A DNA stretch of 37,189 bases from Hormoscilla sp. SP12CHS1. GTDB taxonomy: Bacteria > Cyanobacteriota > Cyanobacteriia > Cyanobacteriales > Desertifilaceae. The stretch covers positions 1-37,189 of the forward strand of contig JACOMV010000001.1 in assembly GCA_014324065.1 (NCBI GenBank). Reading direction: 5' to 3'. The notes under the pieces were generated by a model. The model saw nothing but the letters and a program-made list of their open reading frames with translations, was not told the origin of the DNA and ran no database searches. This document shows, one piece after another, positions 1 to 7,913 of this stretch (the first letter of the stretch is position 1; each line of letters starts with the position of its first letter). The position numbers and the translations under genes were made by a program.

Positions 1-54
1 GATGGGAACAAATACGTTTAAGAACTGGTTTACTAAATGCTGTTATTGTACTAA

Positions 55-333
55 TTAAATAGCGAACAAGCTGTAAAAGGAGCAGTAAATATAATTGAAC
101 AGTGTGAAGTGGGCTATATTATTTGCGAGATTAACAGATTTGGATTGCGAGAAATGGGCACGAATGAAACAGAACTGAGAGAATTCATGAATTCATTAGG
201 ATATGAAACTTATTTAATCACCCGAGACAAGAGTAGGCAGTTAGTTAAATTACCTGTTGGAATCTATTACAAAACATCTTCTGTTTTTGAAGTTTTTAAC
301 GTTCTATTTAGCAAGCATAATTTAATATTATAG
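55..333 (+). pseudogene. FkbM-type methyltransferase, C-terminal remnant
   Basis: Translated from base 55, this frame reads SEQAVKGAVNIIEQC and then ICEINRFGLREMGTNE and SLGYETYLI. This matches the tail of FkbM-family SAM-dependent methyltransferases, in which the (D)VEG-(S/A)E-x-x-V-x-x-G segment is followed by an Ei....l...g...l...GY stretch. The frame has stops at 19, 34 and 52 just upstream. A different frame ends in VLIK right before base 60, where the family would read LIK-(I)DVEG-SE. I infer a small deletion at the DVEG motif plus loss of the N-terminal SAM-binding half. No start codon or ribosome site fits a free-standing 74-aa protein. The family often modifies surface glycans. The segment ends at a TAG. 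Confidence 0.6.
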
Positions 334-473
334 CAGTTGTAGACTTGGTGAAGTCCAGATTTTGAGAGTGTTAACCGAAAAGAAAACAAGGATTACAGCG
401 TTTTTCAGGTTGATAAGCTGTCGCGCATCGCTCACTGCATATTTGGGCTAGCGCTACCGGGCACTGCGTATAA

Positions 474-500
474 GGGTAAAATCGTGGCAACTTTTTACCC
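474..500. terminator. possible hairpin between FkbM remnant and aminotransferase
   Basis: GGGTAAAA and TTTTACCC form an 8-bp inverted repeat around an 11-base loop. It follows the FkbM remnant and could act as a weak terminator or be part of the leader of the next gene. There is no long T-run. Confidence 0.25.
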
Positions 501-541
501 ATAATAATTTCAGAGCTGATGACCATTGAAAAAAAACAAAT

Positions 542-1744
542 ATGTATCGCGAAAATGATTGGCGACCGGACGGGTATGTAACCCGACCGAAGGAGTTTTG
601 GTCCCTCGATCCAACAGTGGCCTATCTCAATCATGGGGCTTTTGGGGCCTGTCCGCTACCGGTACTAGAAAGGCAGCAATATTGGCGATCGCAGTTAGAA
701 CGCAATCCACTGGGCTTTTTTGTCCGGGAGTTGGAACCACTGTGGGATGATGCTCGCCGTCAGTTAGCGGCCTTTGTCGGAGCACCGTCGGACGAGTTAG
801 CGTTTGTTCCGAATGCGACGACTGGTGTAAATGCAGTGCTGCGATCGCTGAGTTTCAAGACCGGTGATGAGTTGCTGACTACAAACCAAGAGTACAACGC
901 TTGTCGGAATGCGCTTAATTTTGTCGCCGAACGTGCCGGTGCGCGGGTGGTGGTAGCACCAGTACCCTTCCCCATAGAGTCGCCGTCCCAAGCTATCGAG
1001 ATAGTCATGCAGCATGTCTCCTCTCGCACACGTCTAGCATTATTGGATCATATAACTAGCAAGACTGCTCTCATATTCCCGATCGCACAGCTCGTGAGCC
1101 AGTTGGCAGCGAAAAATGTTGATACCCTGGTAGATGGGGCCCATGCACCAGGACAGATACCACTGAATCTCCAAGAAATTGGCGCCGCTTACTACACTGC
1201 GAACTGTCATAAGTGGTTATCCGCGCCCAAGGGGGCAGCATTCTTATACGTGCGCCGTGACAAGCAAGCAGAAATTCGTCCCCTGACAATCTCTCACGGG
1301 GCTAATTCGTCCAGGAAGGACCGATCGCGCTTCCATCTCGAATTTGACTGGACTGGTACAGGGGATCCCACGGCCTATCTGTGCGTTCCAGAAGCGATCG
1401 CTTTCTTGGGTCAGTTGTTACCAGGTGGCTGGGCAGAACTGATGGAGCACAATCACGCTAAAGTACTAGAAGGGCGGCGGCTGCTTTGCGAAACTCTTGA
1501 TATCCCAGTGCCTAGCCCCGATGAGATGATTGGCTCGATGGCGTCACTGCCTCTACCTAATGGTTGTACTGATAAACTGTACGAGATTTTATGTGACGAG
1601 TTTAGGATTGAAGTGCCCATCGATTATTCGTCAACGCCTCCCCTGATGCGGATCTCTGCTGCACCTTACAATACTGTCGCAGATTACGAACGGTTGGCCG
1701 CAGCGCTGAAAATTTTGCGCGATCGGGGATATTTGGGTGGGTGA
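542..1744 (+). CDS. class V aminotransferase (isopenicillin N epimerase-like, PLP-dependent)
   Basis: This 400-aa fold type I PLP enzyme resembles the isopenicillin-N epimerase/cysteine-desulfurase-like group. Visible hallmarks are an N-terminal YLNHGAFGACP segment (residues 28-38), NATTGVNAVL (91-100) for phosphate binding, DGAHAPG with the cofactor-ring Asp near residue 198, and CHKW with the likely Schiff-base Lys near 224. A TGTGDPTAYL stretch typical of this subgroup lies downstream of the lysine. Length is normal for the family (380-430 aa). The substrate cannot be read from sequence; cyanobacterial members are mostly uncharacterised. The chosen ATG follows an A-rich stretch without a clear Shine-Dalgarno. 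The stop at 1742 lies just upstream of the universal stress protein, so the two may be co-transcribed. The gene looks intact. Confidence 0.88.
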   Translation: MYRENDWRPDGYVTRPKEFWSLDPTVAYLNHGAFGACPLPVLERQQYWRSQLERNPLGFFVRELEPLWDDARRQLAAFVGAPSDELAFVPNATTGVNAVLRSLSFKTGDELLTTNQEYNACRNALNFVAERAGARVVVAPVPFPIESPSQAIEIVMQHVSSRTRLALLDHITSKTALIFPIAQLVSQLAAKNVDTLVDGAHAPGQIPLNLQEIGAAYYTANCHKWLSAPKGAAFLYVRRDKQAEIRPLTISHGANSSRKDRSRFHLEFDWTGTGDPTAYLCVPEAIAFLGQLLPGGWAELMEHNHAKVLEGRRLLCETLDIPVPSPDEMIGSMASLPLPNGCTDKLYEILCDEFRIEVPIDYSSTPPLMRISAAPYNTVADYERLAAALKILRDRGYLGG

Positions 1745-1787
1745 GCGGTCTGGTAAGATATCCCATAAGCTTTACTCTCTTAAAATT

Positions 1788-2270
1788 ATGGTTAATAAGA
1801 TCCTGGTTGCCTTAGATAGCTCCGACTTCGCTCGTCATGTATTCGATCGGGCCCTCTTCCTGGCCAAAGCTAGCAATGGTAAAATGATGCTCCTGCACAT
1901 ACTATCTCCAGAAGCTGAAGATAGTCCAGTTAGTCCTGAGATTATCAGTATGGATGTGAATTCCCTAGCGACTGCTGAGCTGATCCGGAGCTATCACCAG
2001 CAGTGGGAGGCGTTTGAACAGAAATGCTTAGACCTACTCAGATCCCTTACAGAAGAAGCTACTGCTGCTGGAGTTCCCACTGAGTTTACTCAAACTCCTG
2101 GCAGTCCGGGGCGATCGATCTGCAATTTTGCCAAGAGTTGGGAAGCTGACATACTGGTTATGGGACGCCGGGGACGATCGGGTTTGAGCGAACTCATCAC
2201 ACTCGGTATTGTCGTAATTATGTCATCCATCATGTTAAGTGTTCTGTTTTTCTGGTCCAAAGTTGAATAA
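1788..2270 (+). pseudogene. universal stress protein (UspA), frameshifted near the C-terminus
   Basis: The ATG at 1788 opens MVNKILVALDSSDFARHVF, the first beta strand of the USP/UspA fold; extending to 1737 would add an unrelated 17-residue leader overlapping the aminotransferase. The ATP-binding signature begins normally as MGRRGRSGLSEL (about 2160-2196), but the expected Gly-Ser and final strand are missing and the frame instead reads ITLGIVVIMSSIML. From base 2213 the other frame reads RNYVIHHVKCSVFLVQS and stops at 2264-2266, exactly the usual USP ending. A single-base loss (or two-base gain) around 2205-2212 explains both. The protein as read has an aberrant 22-residue tail that would damage the ATP site. 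A sequencing error cannot be excluded. Confidence 0.75.
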
Positions 2271-2352
2271 TGATAATGGTTCACATTATGATTCATTTGC
2301 TATTTATCATACAAGCATTTAGCTTGAGCTGAATGCTGAATGCTTGTCCCGT

Positions 2353-3000
2353 TTACTTTGATTCCAAATCTCTCACAATCGATTGAAAGCATTTAAAGTA
2401 ATTTTATAATTCTGTCAATAACGACTATTCTTCTATCCCTTGTTTACTTGCCATTTATTCCATTTTACTCGCTGTTAAGTGTATATATTTCACCCCAATA
2501 TTCCCGCGAGAACCTTTTAATTTATGAGCTTCTTTCTTGATTTATTCAAAAGCATGAGATGCGATCGCCTCTCGGAGGCCCTCTAAATAAGTATTAGCCG
2601 TTTGACTAAACAACTGCAACAGTTCTAATTCAAATTCCGGATCGTTATCTGAAAGTCGATGCAATAATTCCCAATCCATTTCCAGTGCTTCTGTGTCGGG
2701 AACTGCAAGATCGCAGATAATGGGACCATCTGCCGATCGCGTAGCGTGCGCGCAGCGCATGCGGTTGGCGCGACTCCAACGTTCTAGCATAGCTGCTAAC
2801 ATTGCCTTTGATACTGGCTTACTCAGATAGTCATCCATCCCGGCATTGAGACATTTTTCTACGTCTTCTTTCATCGCATTTGCCGTCATCGCCACGATCG
2901 CGGGAGGCTGACTATACAGACGATGAATTTTTCTGGTGGTTTCATAACCGTCAAGGATAGACATTTGGCAGCCAATTTTGAGCGAGAATAGATCGGAGAA
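2353..3000 (-). pseudogene. hybrid histidine kinase tail (REC + HPt), nonsense-riddled remnant
   Basis: On the minus strand one frame reads the second half of a receiver domain (CQMSILDGYETTRKI, then AIVAMTANAMKEDVEKC and GMDDYLSKPVS with the conserved Lys) and continues into an HPt domain. The longest open part (2542-2964) stops just before the phosphotransfer histidine, but the same frame resumes at once with IKKEAHKLKGSRGNIG, containing the HPt H-x-LKG motif, and runs to DLESK at 2356. In-frame stops lie at 2542-2544, 2455-2457, 2425-2427 and 2404-2406; the natural stop is 2353-2355. The residue at the usual phosphoacceptor Asp position (MDCQMP in relatives) reads Gly here (IGCQMS). The kinase part is gone: an in-frame stop lies just upstream of base 3000. 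Confidence 0.8.
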
Positions 3001-3010
3001 CTAAATTATC

Positions 3011-3015
3011 AGGAG
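3011..3015 (+). promoter_or_regulatory. ribosome binding site deciding the lipoprotein start
   Basis: AGGAG lies six bases before the ATG at 3022 and only three bases before an in-frame GTG at 3019, favouring the ATG. Confidence 0.6.
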
Positions 3016-3021
3016 ACCGTG

Positions 3022-3531
3022 ATGTTCTTGTCCCGCACGCGCAAAACTATAGCACCGTTCCTGCTAGCCACATTGCTCCTAGTGACATCCTGTGTGGCAG
3101 ATCCGCCCCAAGCCCCATCCAGAAGCACCCAGCAGCCGCCGACTGCTCAGTCGCGAACTTCAGCTGGACAGCCAGTGGCAGGGGGTCAACTCAACAAATT
3201 CTTCCCTGCTTCTACAGGTGGCTTCAGTCGCGTCTTTACCCAAGAGAAAAAAGGCTTTGCCCAGGCCAACTTGAAAAAAGACAGCAAAACAGTGGCCCTG
3301 TTGTCAATCTCTGATACAGCCAACAATCCCAGCGCTGTCAGTAAATTCAATAGCAGCAGCAAGAGAATTGCTGGCTATCCTGCCGCTACCGTGGGCTCGA
3401 CCAAAACCTCGATCTTGGTGGCAGATCGCTTCCAGGTCTCGGTCCAGTCCCGGGACTCCTCCTTTACGGCGAGCGAGCGGGAAGACTGGTTGACAAAATT
3501 TAACCTCAGCGGTCTGGCCAGACTCCGCTAA
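3022..3531 (+). CDS. putative lipoprotein of unknown function
   Basis: The ~169-aa product has a basic N-terminus (FLSRTRKT), a hydrophobic core (PFLLATLLLV) and a lipobox LVTSC. A signal-peptidase II cleavage site and lipid-modified Cys near residue 24 are therefore likely, anchoring it to a membrane facing the periplasm or surface. A Pro/Ser/Gln/Thr-rich linker follows (about residues 28-55), then a mixed alpha/beta globular part beginning LNKFFPAST. I do not recognise the family; similar short secreted cyanobacterial proteins are uncharacterised. It precedes the GTG-started gene at 3580 by 48 bases and is probably transcribed with it. Confidence 0.7.
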   Translation: MFLSRTRKTIAPFLLATLLLVTSCVADPPQAPSRSTQQPPTAQSRTSAGQPVAGGQLNKFFPASTGGFSRVFTQEKKGFAQANLKKDSKTVALLSISDTANNPSAVSKFNSSSKRIAGYPAATVGSTKTSILVADRFQVSVQSRDSSFTASEREDWLTKFNLSGLARLR

Positions 3532-3579
3532 ACTCAAGCTACAGCCTGCAGATAACAAGCATCAGAGAAGGAGGAAATT

Positions 3580-4470
3580 GTGAGCAAATCGATTATCGAA
3601 TTGGCCGATCGCCTGCCAGAGCAGAACATCACCACCATGTCCCTGCGAGCGCTAGATTATATCGTGCCAGGGGAGTGGAACAACATCATTGGCTTTAACA
3701 ACATCATTGAAGACACAACTGGCGAGACAGATCCAGAGATCGTTCAGCAGATCAGGGAACGGGCGGTCTATCTGTACCATCATTCCGACGAGGGATACGA
3801 ACGAGCCATGTGGCTGTACCAAACGGTAGATAATGCTGATACAGCCTTGGGTGCAGCAGCCTTAGCTAATAAAATAGGGCAGAAGATCGGCTTGCTGTCC
3901 TTCTTGACCAAAATCACCCCCAAAGCGGACAAAGCTCAAAGCATCGATTTGGCGATCAAATTAGTAGTGGAGATCGTTGCCTACTGCCAAATTAATGGTA
4001 TTCCTGGGGACAGCATTGGCGATTTTATCAAGTCTCTAGTTGAGGAATACAGCGGTCCCTCCCTGATGCGGATGGCCGCCCTAGTTTGCTTCGACGGCAT
4101 CCTTCCCCTCGGTCCCGATTTTATCAAGAAAGTAGGCGAAACTATCTCTGGGCTGAGCCTCTCGTCCCTAGAAGATAATCCCACTTTCAGCAGCATCAGC
4201 AATTTCATTCCTGGGGGCGATATCGGTGGCAAGTTGGGCTTTATTGGTGACAGCTTTGGCTCGGTAAGTGACTGGATGGGTAACTTTATAGCCGATCGGG
4301 GCATCACCCGACAAGGCGTCATGGACAGCCTGCAAAATTTCATTGACATTGCCGATGACAAGTTAGACTATGTCGGGGCTTTTCTGGATCTGACCACCAA
4401 CTACATGGAACATACTGGCACTCAAACCCTGGCTCGCAGCTTGATCGATCGCGCTTTTGCAGAAATTTAG
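3580..4470 (+). CDS. conserved cyanobacterial-type protein, function unknown
   Basis: This 296-aa protein starts at a GTG five bases after a strong AAGGAGG (3568-3574), which fixes the start. It is mostly helical with no signal peptide. The Gly/Ser/Ile-rich mid part (about residues 170-235, including FIPGGDIGGKLGFIGDSFG) could form amphipathic or membrane-associated hairpins, and the ends are soluble. I cannot assign a family. Codon use and HIP1-like GATCGC motifs match the neighbouring intact genes. The last 27 bases of coding sequence are duplicated 49 bp downstream (see repeat at 4443-4518). It shares an apparent transcript with the lipoprotein and converges on the DUF3318 gene. Confidence 0.75.
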   Translation: MSKSIIELADRLPEQNITTMSLRALDYIVPGEWNNIIGFNNIIEDTTGETDPEIVQQIRERAVYLYHHSDEGYERAMWLYQTVDNADTALGAAALANKIGQKIGLLSFLTKITPKADKAQSIDLAIKLVVEIVAYCQINGIPGDSIGDFIKSLVEEYSGPSLMRMAALVCFDGILPLGPDFIKKVGETISGLSLSSLEDNPTFSSISNFIPGGDIGGKLGFIGDSFGSVSDWMGNFIADRGITRQGVMDSLQNFIDIADDKLDYVGAFLDLTTNYMEHTGTQTLARSLIDRAFAEI

Positions 4471-4518
4471 TTGTAGGTTGAGCCTCAGCTCGATCGATCG
4501 CGCTTTTGCAGAAATTTA
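4443..4518 (+). repeat. two-copy direct repeat at the 3' end of the preceding gene
   Basis: The stretch GATCGATCGCGCTTTTGCAG plus AAATTTA at 4443-4469 recurs at 4492-4518, an offset of 49 bp, with flanking similarity on both sides (AGTTGTAGGTTG versus AATTTTAGGTTG). The first copy encodes the final residues and stop of the upstream gene; the second is noncoding. Confidence 0.85.
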
Positions 4519-4522
4519 ATTT

Positions 4523-4556
4523 TAGGTTGGGTTTCGCTGGCGAGCAACCCAACCTA
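4523..4556. terminator. TAGGTTGGGTT hairpin between convergent genes
   Basis: TAGGTTGGGTT (4523-4533) and AACCCAACCTA (4546-4556) form a perfect 11-bp stem with a 12-base loop, placed between two convergent genes, so it may serve as a bidirectional terminator. It belongs to a repeat family: a related copy sits at 9271-9303. Confidence 0.55.
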
Positions 4557-4574
4557 CGGGGGGATCTTTCTTCT

Positions 4575-5252
4575 CTAATTGAAGATATTCTCAGATTGCT
4601 GAGATGGCACTCTTTCCTTGCCGCCAGTTTTGACTTTGGCTTTGGCCTTGGCAGCGCTGCGTTTTAATGCTTGCAGTCGCGCTTCGTATTTAGCCCGCTT
4701 CCGCTTTTTGGGGGTTTGTTCAATTAACACCTTTAAGGCGCTACCCAGACTCTTGTAGGCGTTGGGAAGAGTGTAACCAAAGCGAGTGGCGATCGCGATC
4801 GCCTTCTCATCTGCGGCGATGGAGTCATTTAATACCCGATCGCCATTATTTTTCTGATACAAGCGGTAGCCGGAAATGCCGCAAAGCCCCAGGGCCAAGA
4901 TCAGCAGCAAGCCATCTTGTACCCAGAGTTCGCCCACCGCACCCCCTAACCCGATCGCCAGGGCGGCCATTTCCCAACCATCTTTAGGAATGGTGTCATT
5001 TTGTATTCGTCCCACTTCGTGCCAAAATAGCAGATTCCGCTGGTCGATCGCCAGCTGGTCCCATTTTGCCAGGTCAACTTGGATTTCCACTTCATCATTG
5101 CCAATTTCCTCAGAGCGGATCAATGGTGGACCCACCTCAGTGCTTCCTTCCACCATCACCCAACTCTGCAATTCCGGCGGCAGTAAGCCTTTCAAGCGCC
5201 GCCGTTCATTCATTTCTGCTCTAGCAGAGGAGGTTGCATAGGAGGAGCTCAT
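4575..5252 (-). CDS. DUF3318-type membrane protein
   Basis: The ~225-aa product carries the family-typical RRRLKGLLPPELQSW opening (about residues 17-32) and DQRNLLFWHEVGRIQ (about residues 70-84), which I associate with cyanobacterial DUF3318 proteins. A hydrophobic segment GLLLILALGLCGISGY (about residues 113-128) predicts one or two membrane helices. The C-terminal tail is rich in Lys, Arg and Ala and may bind nucleic acid or membrane. The ATG at 5252 is preferred over an upstream TTG at 5273 because GAGGT precedes it at suitable spacing. Function is unknown. It converges with the gene ending at 4470. Confidence 0.75.
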   Translation of the reverse strand: MSSSYATSSARAEMNERRRLKGLLPPELQSWVMVEGSTEVGPPLIRSEEIGNDEVEIQVDLAKWDQLAIDQRNLLFWHEVGRIQNDTIPKDGWEMAALAIGLGGAVGELWVQDGLLLILALGLCGISGYRLYQKNNGDRVLNDSIAADEKAIAIATRFGYTLPNAYKSLGSALKVLIEQTPKKRKRAKYEARLQALKRSAAKAKAKVKTGGKERVPSQQSENIFN

Positions 5253-5494
5253 ATCGGACCTCAGAAAATTCAACTACATTAATCAGCTTCTATTTTGGAG
5301 TATATCTCAATAGTGCTGTCGGTGGTAGTCTGGCGCACAAGTTCCCAAAGATCCCGTACCAGGTCACCCGCAGACTGAGATCTTGCACCATTGGAGATTG
5401 GCTTCATGGCCCGCCGTGGGTTCAAACCCACGGCTAATAGCTAAAGTCGGTTGAAAACCGACTGAAAACCTTATAGATAAAGTGTTTTGCCCTG

Positions 5495-5518
5495 GTTCCC
5501 TGGCTCCGCCTGGGAACG
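5495..5518. repeat. GTTCCC..GGGAACG palindrome, copy 1
   Basis: GGTTCCCTGGCTCCGCC followed by TGGGAACG, one of at least seven copies in the window (5495, 13025, 14183, 14858, 29634, 29731, 32326). The arms pair around a CTCCGCC-like centre. Confidence 0.7.
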
Positions 5519-5667
5519 AGTTATGGAGGCTCCGCCTCTAGTTGCAAATGGTGCAAGATCTCAGTTTTAACCGACTAATAATTCGTAGGGTGGGCATCGC
5601 CCACCACCGCCCACCAAAGTGCGATCGGACGTACATCTCTACCCTTTTGTGCCGATCGCACCCCATC

Positions 5668-5773
5668 GGGTGTGGTCAAAAGTAGTTGATCGGGAAGAAA
5701 CCCGGTTGATTCTCGAAACCTGGTTTCTGGCTCACGCGCCTGCCCCTGAAACCAACTGGTTTTGACCACACCC
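5668..5773. mobile_element. MITE-like element with 9-bp target duplication, copy 1
   Basis: The element begins GGGTGTGGTCAAAAG (5668) and ends TTTTGACCACACCC (5760-5773), so its 14-bp ends are perfect inverted repeats; weaker pairing extends to about 23 bp. It is flanked by identical 9-bp direct repeats CACCCCATC at 5659-5667 and 5774-5782. Related spacers near 9738 and 10772 look like uninterrupted versions of the target (GATCGCACCC.ACCCGATAT). It is 106 bp and has no coding capacity, so any movement would need a transposase in trans. The interior carries AGAAACCCGGTT / AACCTGGTTTCT repeats. Confidence 0.75.
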
Positions 5774-5810
5774 CACCCCATCCGATATACTTTACCATAG
5801 GGGCGATCGC

Positions 5811-6074
5811 CTAAACCACTTCCGCCATCAAAAACCGTCCTTCAACTCTTTCATATTCATCTTCTAGCAACCACATTTTAACCTCTTGATAGCTAGAACT
5901 TGTGAATACAATCTTATAGCCTTCAGTCGGGTAAAAAATGCAAAAATTACTCTCATCATCTCCCAATAACATTAACACATAGGGAGGAACAGAAGTTGGA
6001 TCTACCCAGAGATCCGTAAAGTTCCAGTTATTCGCTAGGTCTGGTGCGGGGGATAACATGATATTTGTCTCCAT
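5811..6074 (-). CDS. small acidic protein; putative immunity/antitoxin-like gene
   Basis: This 87-aa acidic protein carries TSVPPYVLMLLGDDESNF and ends WLLEDEYERVEGRFLMAEVV; no signal peptide or membrane segment is visible. I do not recognise a named family. It starts inside the 3' end of the upstream gene (overlap 47 bp, or 32 bp if the internal ATG at 6059 is used), which implies translational coupling. A complete copy with one nonsense codon lies at 10811-11074, and relic tails lie at 9773-9823 and near 7702-7716. Pairing with the upstream small domain suggests a toxin/immunity or toxin/antitoxin role; this is inference. Confidence 0.6.
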   Translation of the reverse strand: METNIMLSPAPDLANNWNFTDLWVDPTSVPPYVLMLLGDDESNFCIFYPTEGYKIVFTSSSYQEVKMWLLEDEYERVEGRFLMAEVV

Positions 6075-6291
6075 TTATTTTTATTTCACCATAATGTAGA
6101 GTAATTAGACTGCCATCATCACCACTAATTCTGTAACCAATTGGTTTGGCAAAGTAAAGTCCATAGCGTTCATGATTCCGGACAACCCCTGTAAACTTTC
6201 CTTGTTCGATGATAGCTTGAGCGACTCTCATCATTGTATCTCGATCGTTGAAAACATGAGCTGCTTCTTTTCGTCGCAACAACTTTTGCAT
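6028..6291 (-). CDS. orphan C-terminal domain resembling a polymorphic-toxin module
   Basis: The 87-aa reading reads AAHVFNDRDTMMRVAQAIIE, then FTGVVRNHERYGLYFAKPIG and ends KYHVIPRTRPSE. This is the style of small cyanobacterial C-terminal domains (I think of DUF6972, unverified) that occur at the end of large secreted proteins, with a pattern reminiscent of polymorphic-toxin domains. The frame stays open upstream to a TGA at 6349-6351, reading HQHVAKHLPDTPQMQKLL, but has no start codon there, so the module may be the cut-off end of a longer protein. It overlaps the next gene, its likely immunity partner. No ribosome site is obvious. Confidence 0.5.
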   Translation of the reverse strand: MQKLLRRKEAAHVFNDRDTMMRVAQAIIEQGKFTGVVRNHERYGLYFAKPIGYRISGDDGSLITLHYGEIKINGDKYHVIPRTRPSE

Positions 6292-6381
6292 CTGTGGAGT
6301 ATCTGGAAGATGCTTGGCGACATGCTGGTGTCTAGAGTCAGTTCCTGGTCAATTCCACTCATTCAAGGTTACAGTTCTCCA

Positions 6382-6447
6382 TAGCCTGCCTGCGCAGGCT
6401 TTGTTTGTGTAGCGGCTTCATTAATGAAGCCGCTATGCCCACTTGAT
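6382..6447. repeat. double-palindrome element, copy 1
   Basis: AGCCTGC..GCAGGCT is followed by TTTGTTTGTG and a perfect 26-bp palindrome at 6410-6435 (TAGCGGCTTCAT and its complement), then GCCCAC. Copies 2 (10338-10399) and 3 (11407-11467) keep the layout but use a different stem sequence. Confidence 0.7.
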
Positions 6448-6461
6448 GCTATTAAACTCCA

Positions 6462-6651
6462 CTGGTGCCGATCGCCCGCCTCCCCATTTGGGGCGGGTTA
6501 ATACCGACTATACCTTTATCCTATATGACTTTACCCTCCCCGTCAAGAAAAATTTTTGACTCTCTCATCCCCCCTCTTGTCGGAGGTAATGATGGCGGTT
6601 ACCGGCGGGGTTTGCATCTGGGTGCGATCGGGTGTACTTACAGCTTCGTCT
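6462..6651. repeat. ~190-bp repeat unit, copy A
   Basis: The unit runs from one CTGGTGCCGATCGCC to the next and contains GTCAAGAAAAATTTTTGAC, CTCTTGTCGGAGGT and GTGCGATCGGGTGTACTTAC. Two diverged tandem copies occur at 10414-10590 and 10591-10760. No gene is evident inside. The next 75 bases reach the end of the glycosyltransferase pseudogene. Confidence 0.6.
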
Positions 6652-6726
6652 CTGGTGCCGATCGCCCTTGGGGCCAGTTGCTGTACTGTAACCAGCTATC
6701 TGGGCGATCGCACCCGTGAGTTTTCC

Positions 6727-7614
6727 CTACTTTCCTGAATAAGTTATGTATCCCCAGAGCAAACAAGCATATTGTAACCTTGCCAAGGTCTGATTTAAGA
6801 AATTATTTTTCTTGGCGCTAAACATTTTCGGCATTAAATCAATAGCATAAAGATTGCTAATCATCTTGTTACTCTGGCCATAGCGGATAAATCTTTGGCA
6901 AAATCTCAGTATGCCATCCTCAAAGTTATGATAAGTTACTGAATTTAACGCATAACATAACTCACCGATTTCTAACAATCTCCAACCTCAATCTATATCT
7001 TCTCCGGCGGCCATCTTAATCCTCTCGTTGAAGCCTCCTATTTTTGACAGGGCTTTTTTCCAAACCAAGGCATTGGCAGTAATCAAATATTCAGGTCTAA
7101 TTATCCCCTCCTCTGCAATTACTGTAAAGGGCATAATAATTTCTTGACTTTCATAATATCTTGACAAAATATATTCCCCCCAGGCTTTAACATTGCCTGC
7201 ATAGCCGATGGAGCCATTCATAGCCTGAAGATAGCCTTGAATAAATGATTCAGAAGGAATGCAGTCACTATCTTTAAATAAAATCCAATCACCTTTGGCA
7301 TGTTTAATTCCTACATTCCTGGCAGCAGCGGGACCTGTTTTTGAGCATTTCAGCAAGCGGATAGGAAATGGTTTTACTTGGTATTGCTGAGGGATGGTAA
7401 TCTCTGGCTGGGAATTATTGTCAACGATGATAATCTCTTGGGGATAGAGGAGGGAATTGTGTGTCTGAAAAAACTCCTCCAAGAATAAATCTATTCCTTT
7501 CTGATTATTTCTGACTGGGATAACTATCGAAATATCAGATGCTTGGATTTGTCCCGATGCTATTAAATTGGCTTTCTTTTGGGGCTTAAAGCCTAACTTG
7601 GTGATTAAAGTCAT
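6727..7614 (-). pseudogene. family 2 glycosyltransferase interrupted by an in-frame TGA
   Basis: The first 208 codons give a GT-A fold GT2 domain: ISIVIPVRNNQKGIDLFLEE (about residue 28), IIIVDNNS, GPAAARNVGIKHAKGDWILF and DSDC as the metal-binding DxD-like site, then NALVWKKALSKIGGFNERI and GEDID. A TGA (6988-6990) follows, after which the same frame goes straight on with GWRLLEIGELCYALNSVTYH and a 90-residue helical tail to a TAG at 6727. Relatives usually read GEDIDLGWRL, so one Leu codon has probably become TGA. A good GGAGGA lies just upstream of the ATG. Only a truncated enzyme lacking the end of the acceptor region would be made unless the stop is read through. Confidence 0.8.
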
Positions 7615-7721
7615 TAGTCCTCCGTAAATCTATATTCACCCGATCGCACCCAACCAGATATACTTTCCCATCGGGGCGAACGCTGCGCGAAAAATCGGGC
7701 ACGCCACTTCCGCCATAACAA

Positions 7722-7810
7722 GGGGTGTGGTCATGCATTTGTTGCATTAGGCGATCCCCCCCAGCTGGGGGGGATCGGAATCTTTACCCAACGGGGTTTT
7801 GACCACACCC
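7722..7810. mobile_element. MITE-like element, copy 2
   Basis: Ends GGGGTGTGGTCA (7722-7733) and TTTTGACCACACCC (7797-7810) match those of the element at 5668. The interior contains a 26-bp perfect palindrome (7752-7777, CGATCCCCCCC plus AGCT plus complement). No convincing target duplication is visible here. It lies in the 299-bp spacer between the glycosyltransferase and the vapC pseudogenes, which also holds a relic of the CCGATATACTTTACC-type spacer near 7655. Confidence 0.6.
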
Positions 7811-7913
7811 GTTTTCTGGAGCCCGTGTGATATGCGGAAAATCGCTCTCTTCCTTATGCTGTCTGCATTTTGCAGTACCACATCCATTTTATAAACGCTA
7901 TAGCAAGGGATAT

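Larger units (their letters stand above)
5274..5810. other. gene-free repeat-rich spacer
   Basis: No coding frame was convincing. The stretch holds short palindromes (CCGTGGG..CCCACGG near 5415, AGTCGGTT..AACCGACT near 5444), a GTTCCC-type palindrome at 5495-5518, a GGAGGCTCCGCCTC copy near 5525, a GGGTGGGC palindrome near 5587, the MITE at 5668-5773, and the spacer CCGATATACTTTACC that recurs in related form near 7655, 9740 and 10780. Confidence 0.6.

Noticed and set aside
371-634. Minus-strand 87-codon frame over the aminotransferase start
   Set aside because: It overlaps the well-supported aminotransferase N-terminus and has no family features or ribosome site.
5234-5437. Plus-strand 67-codon frame after the DUF3318 gene
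   Set aside because: It reads through a palindrome and has no start context or domain; divergent leader DNA.
5440-5600. Possible CRISPR array because of repeated short palindromes
   Set aside because: The repeats are different palindrome families at uneven spacing; no identical 25-40 bp repeats with unique spacers and no cas genes.
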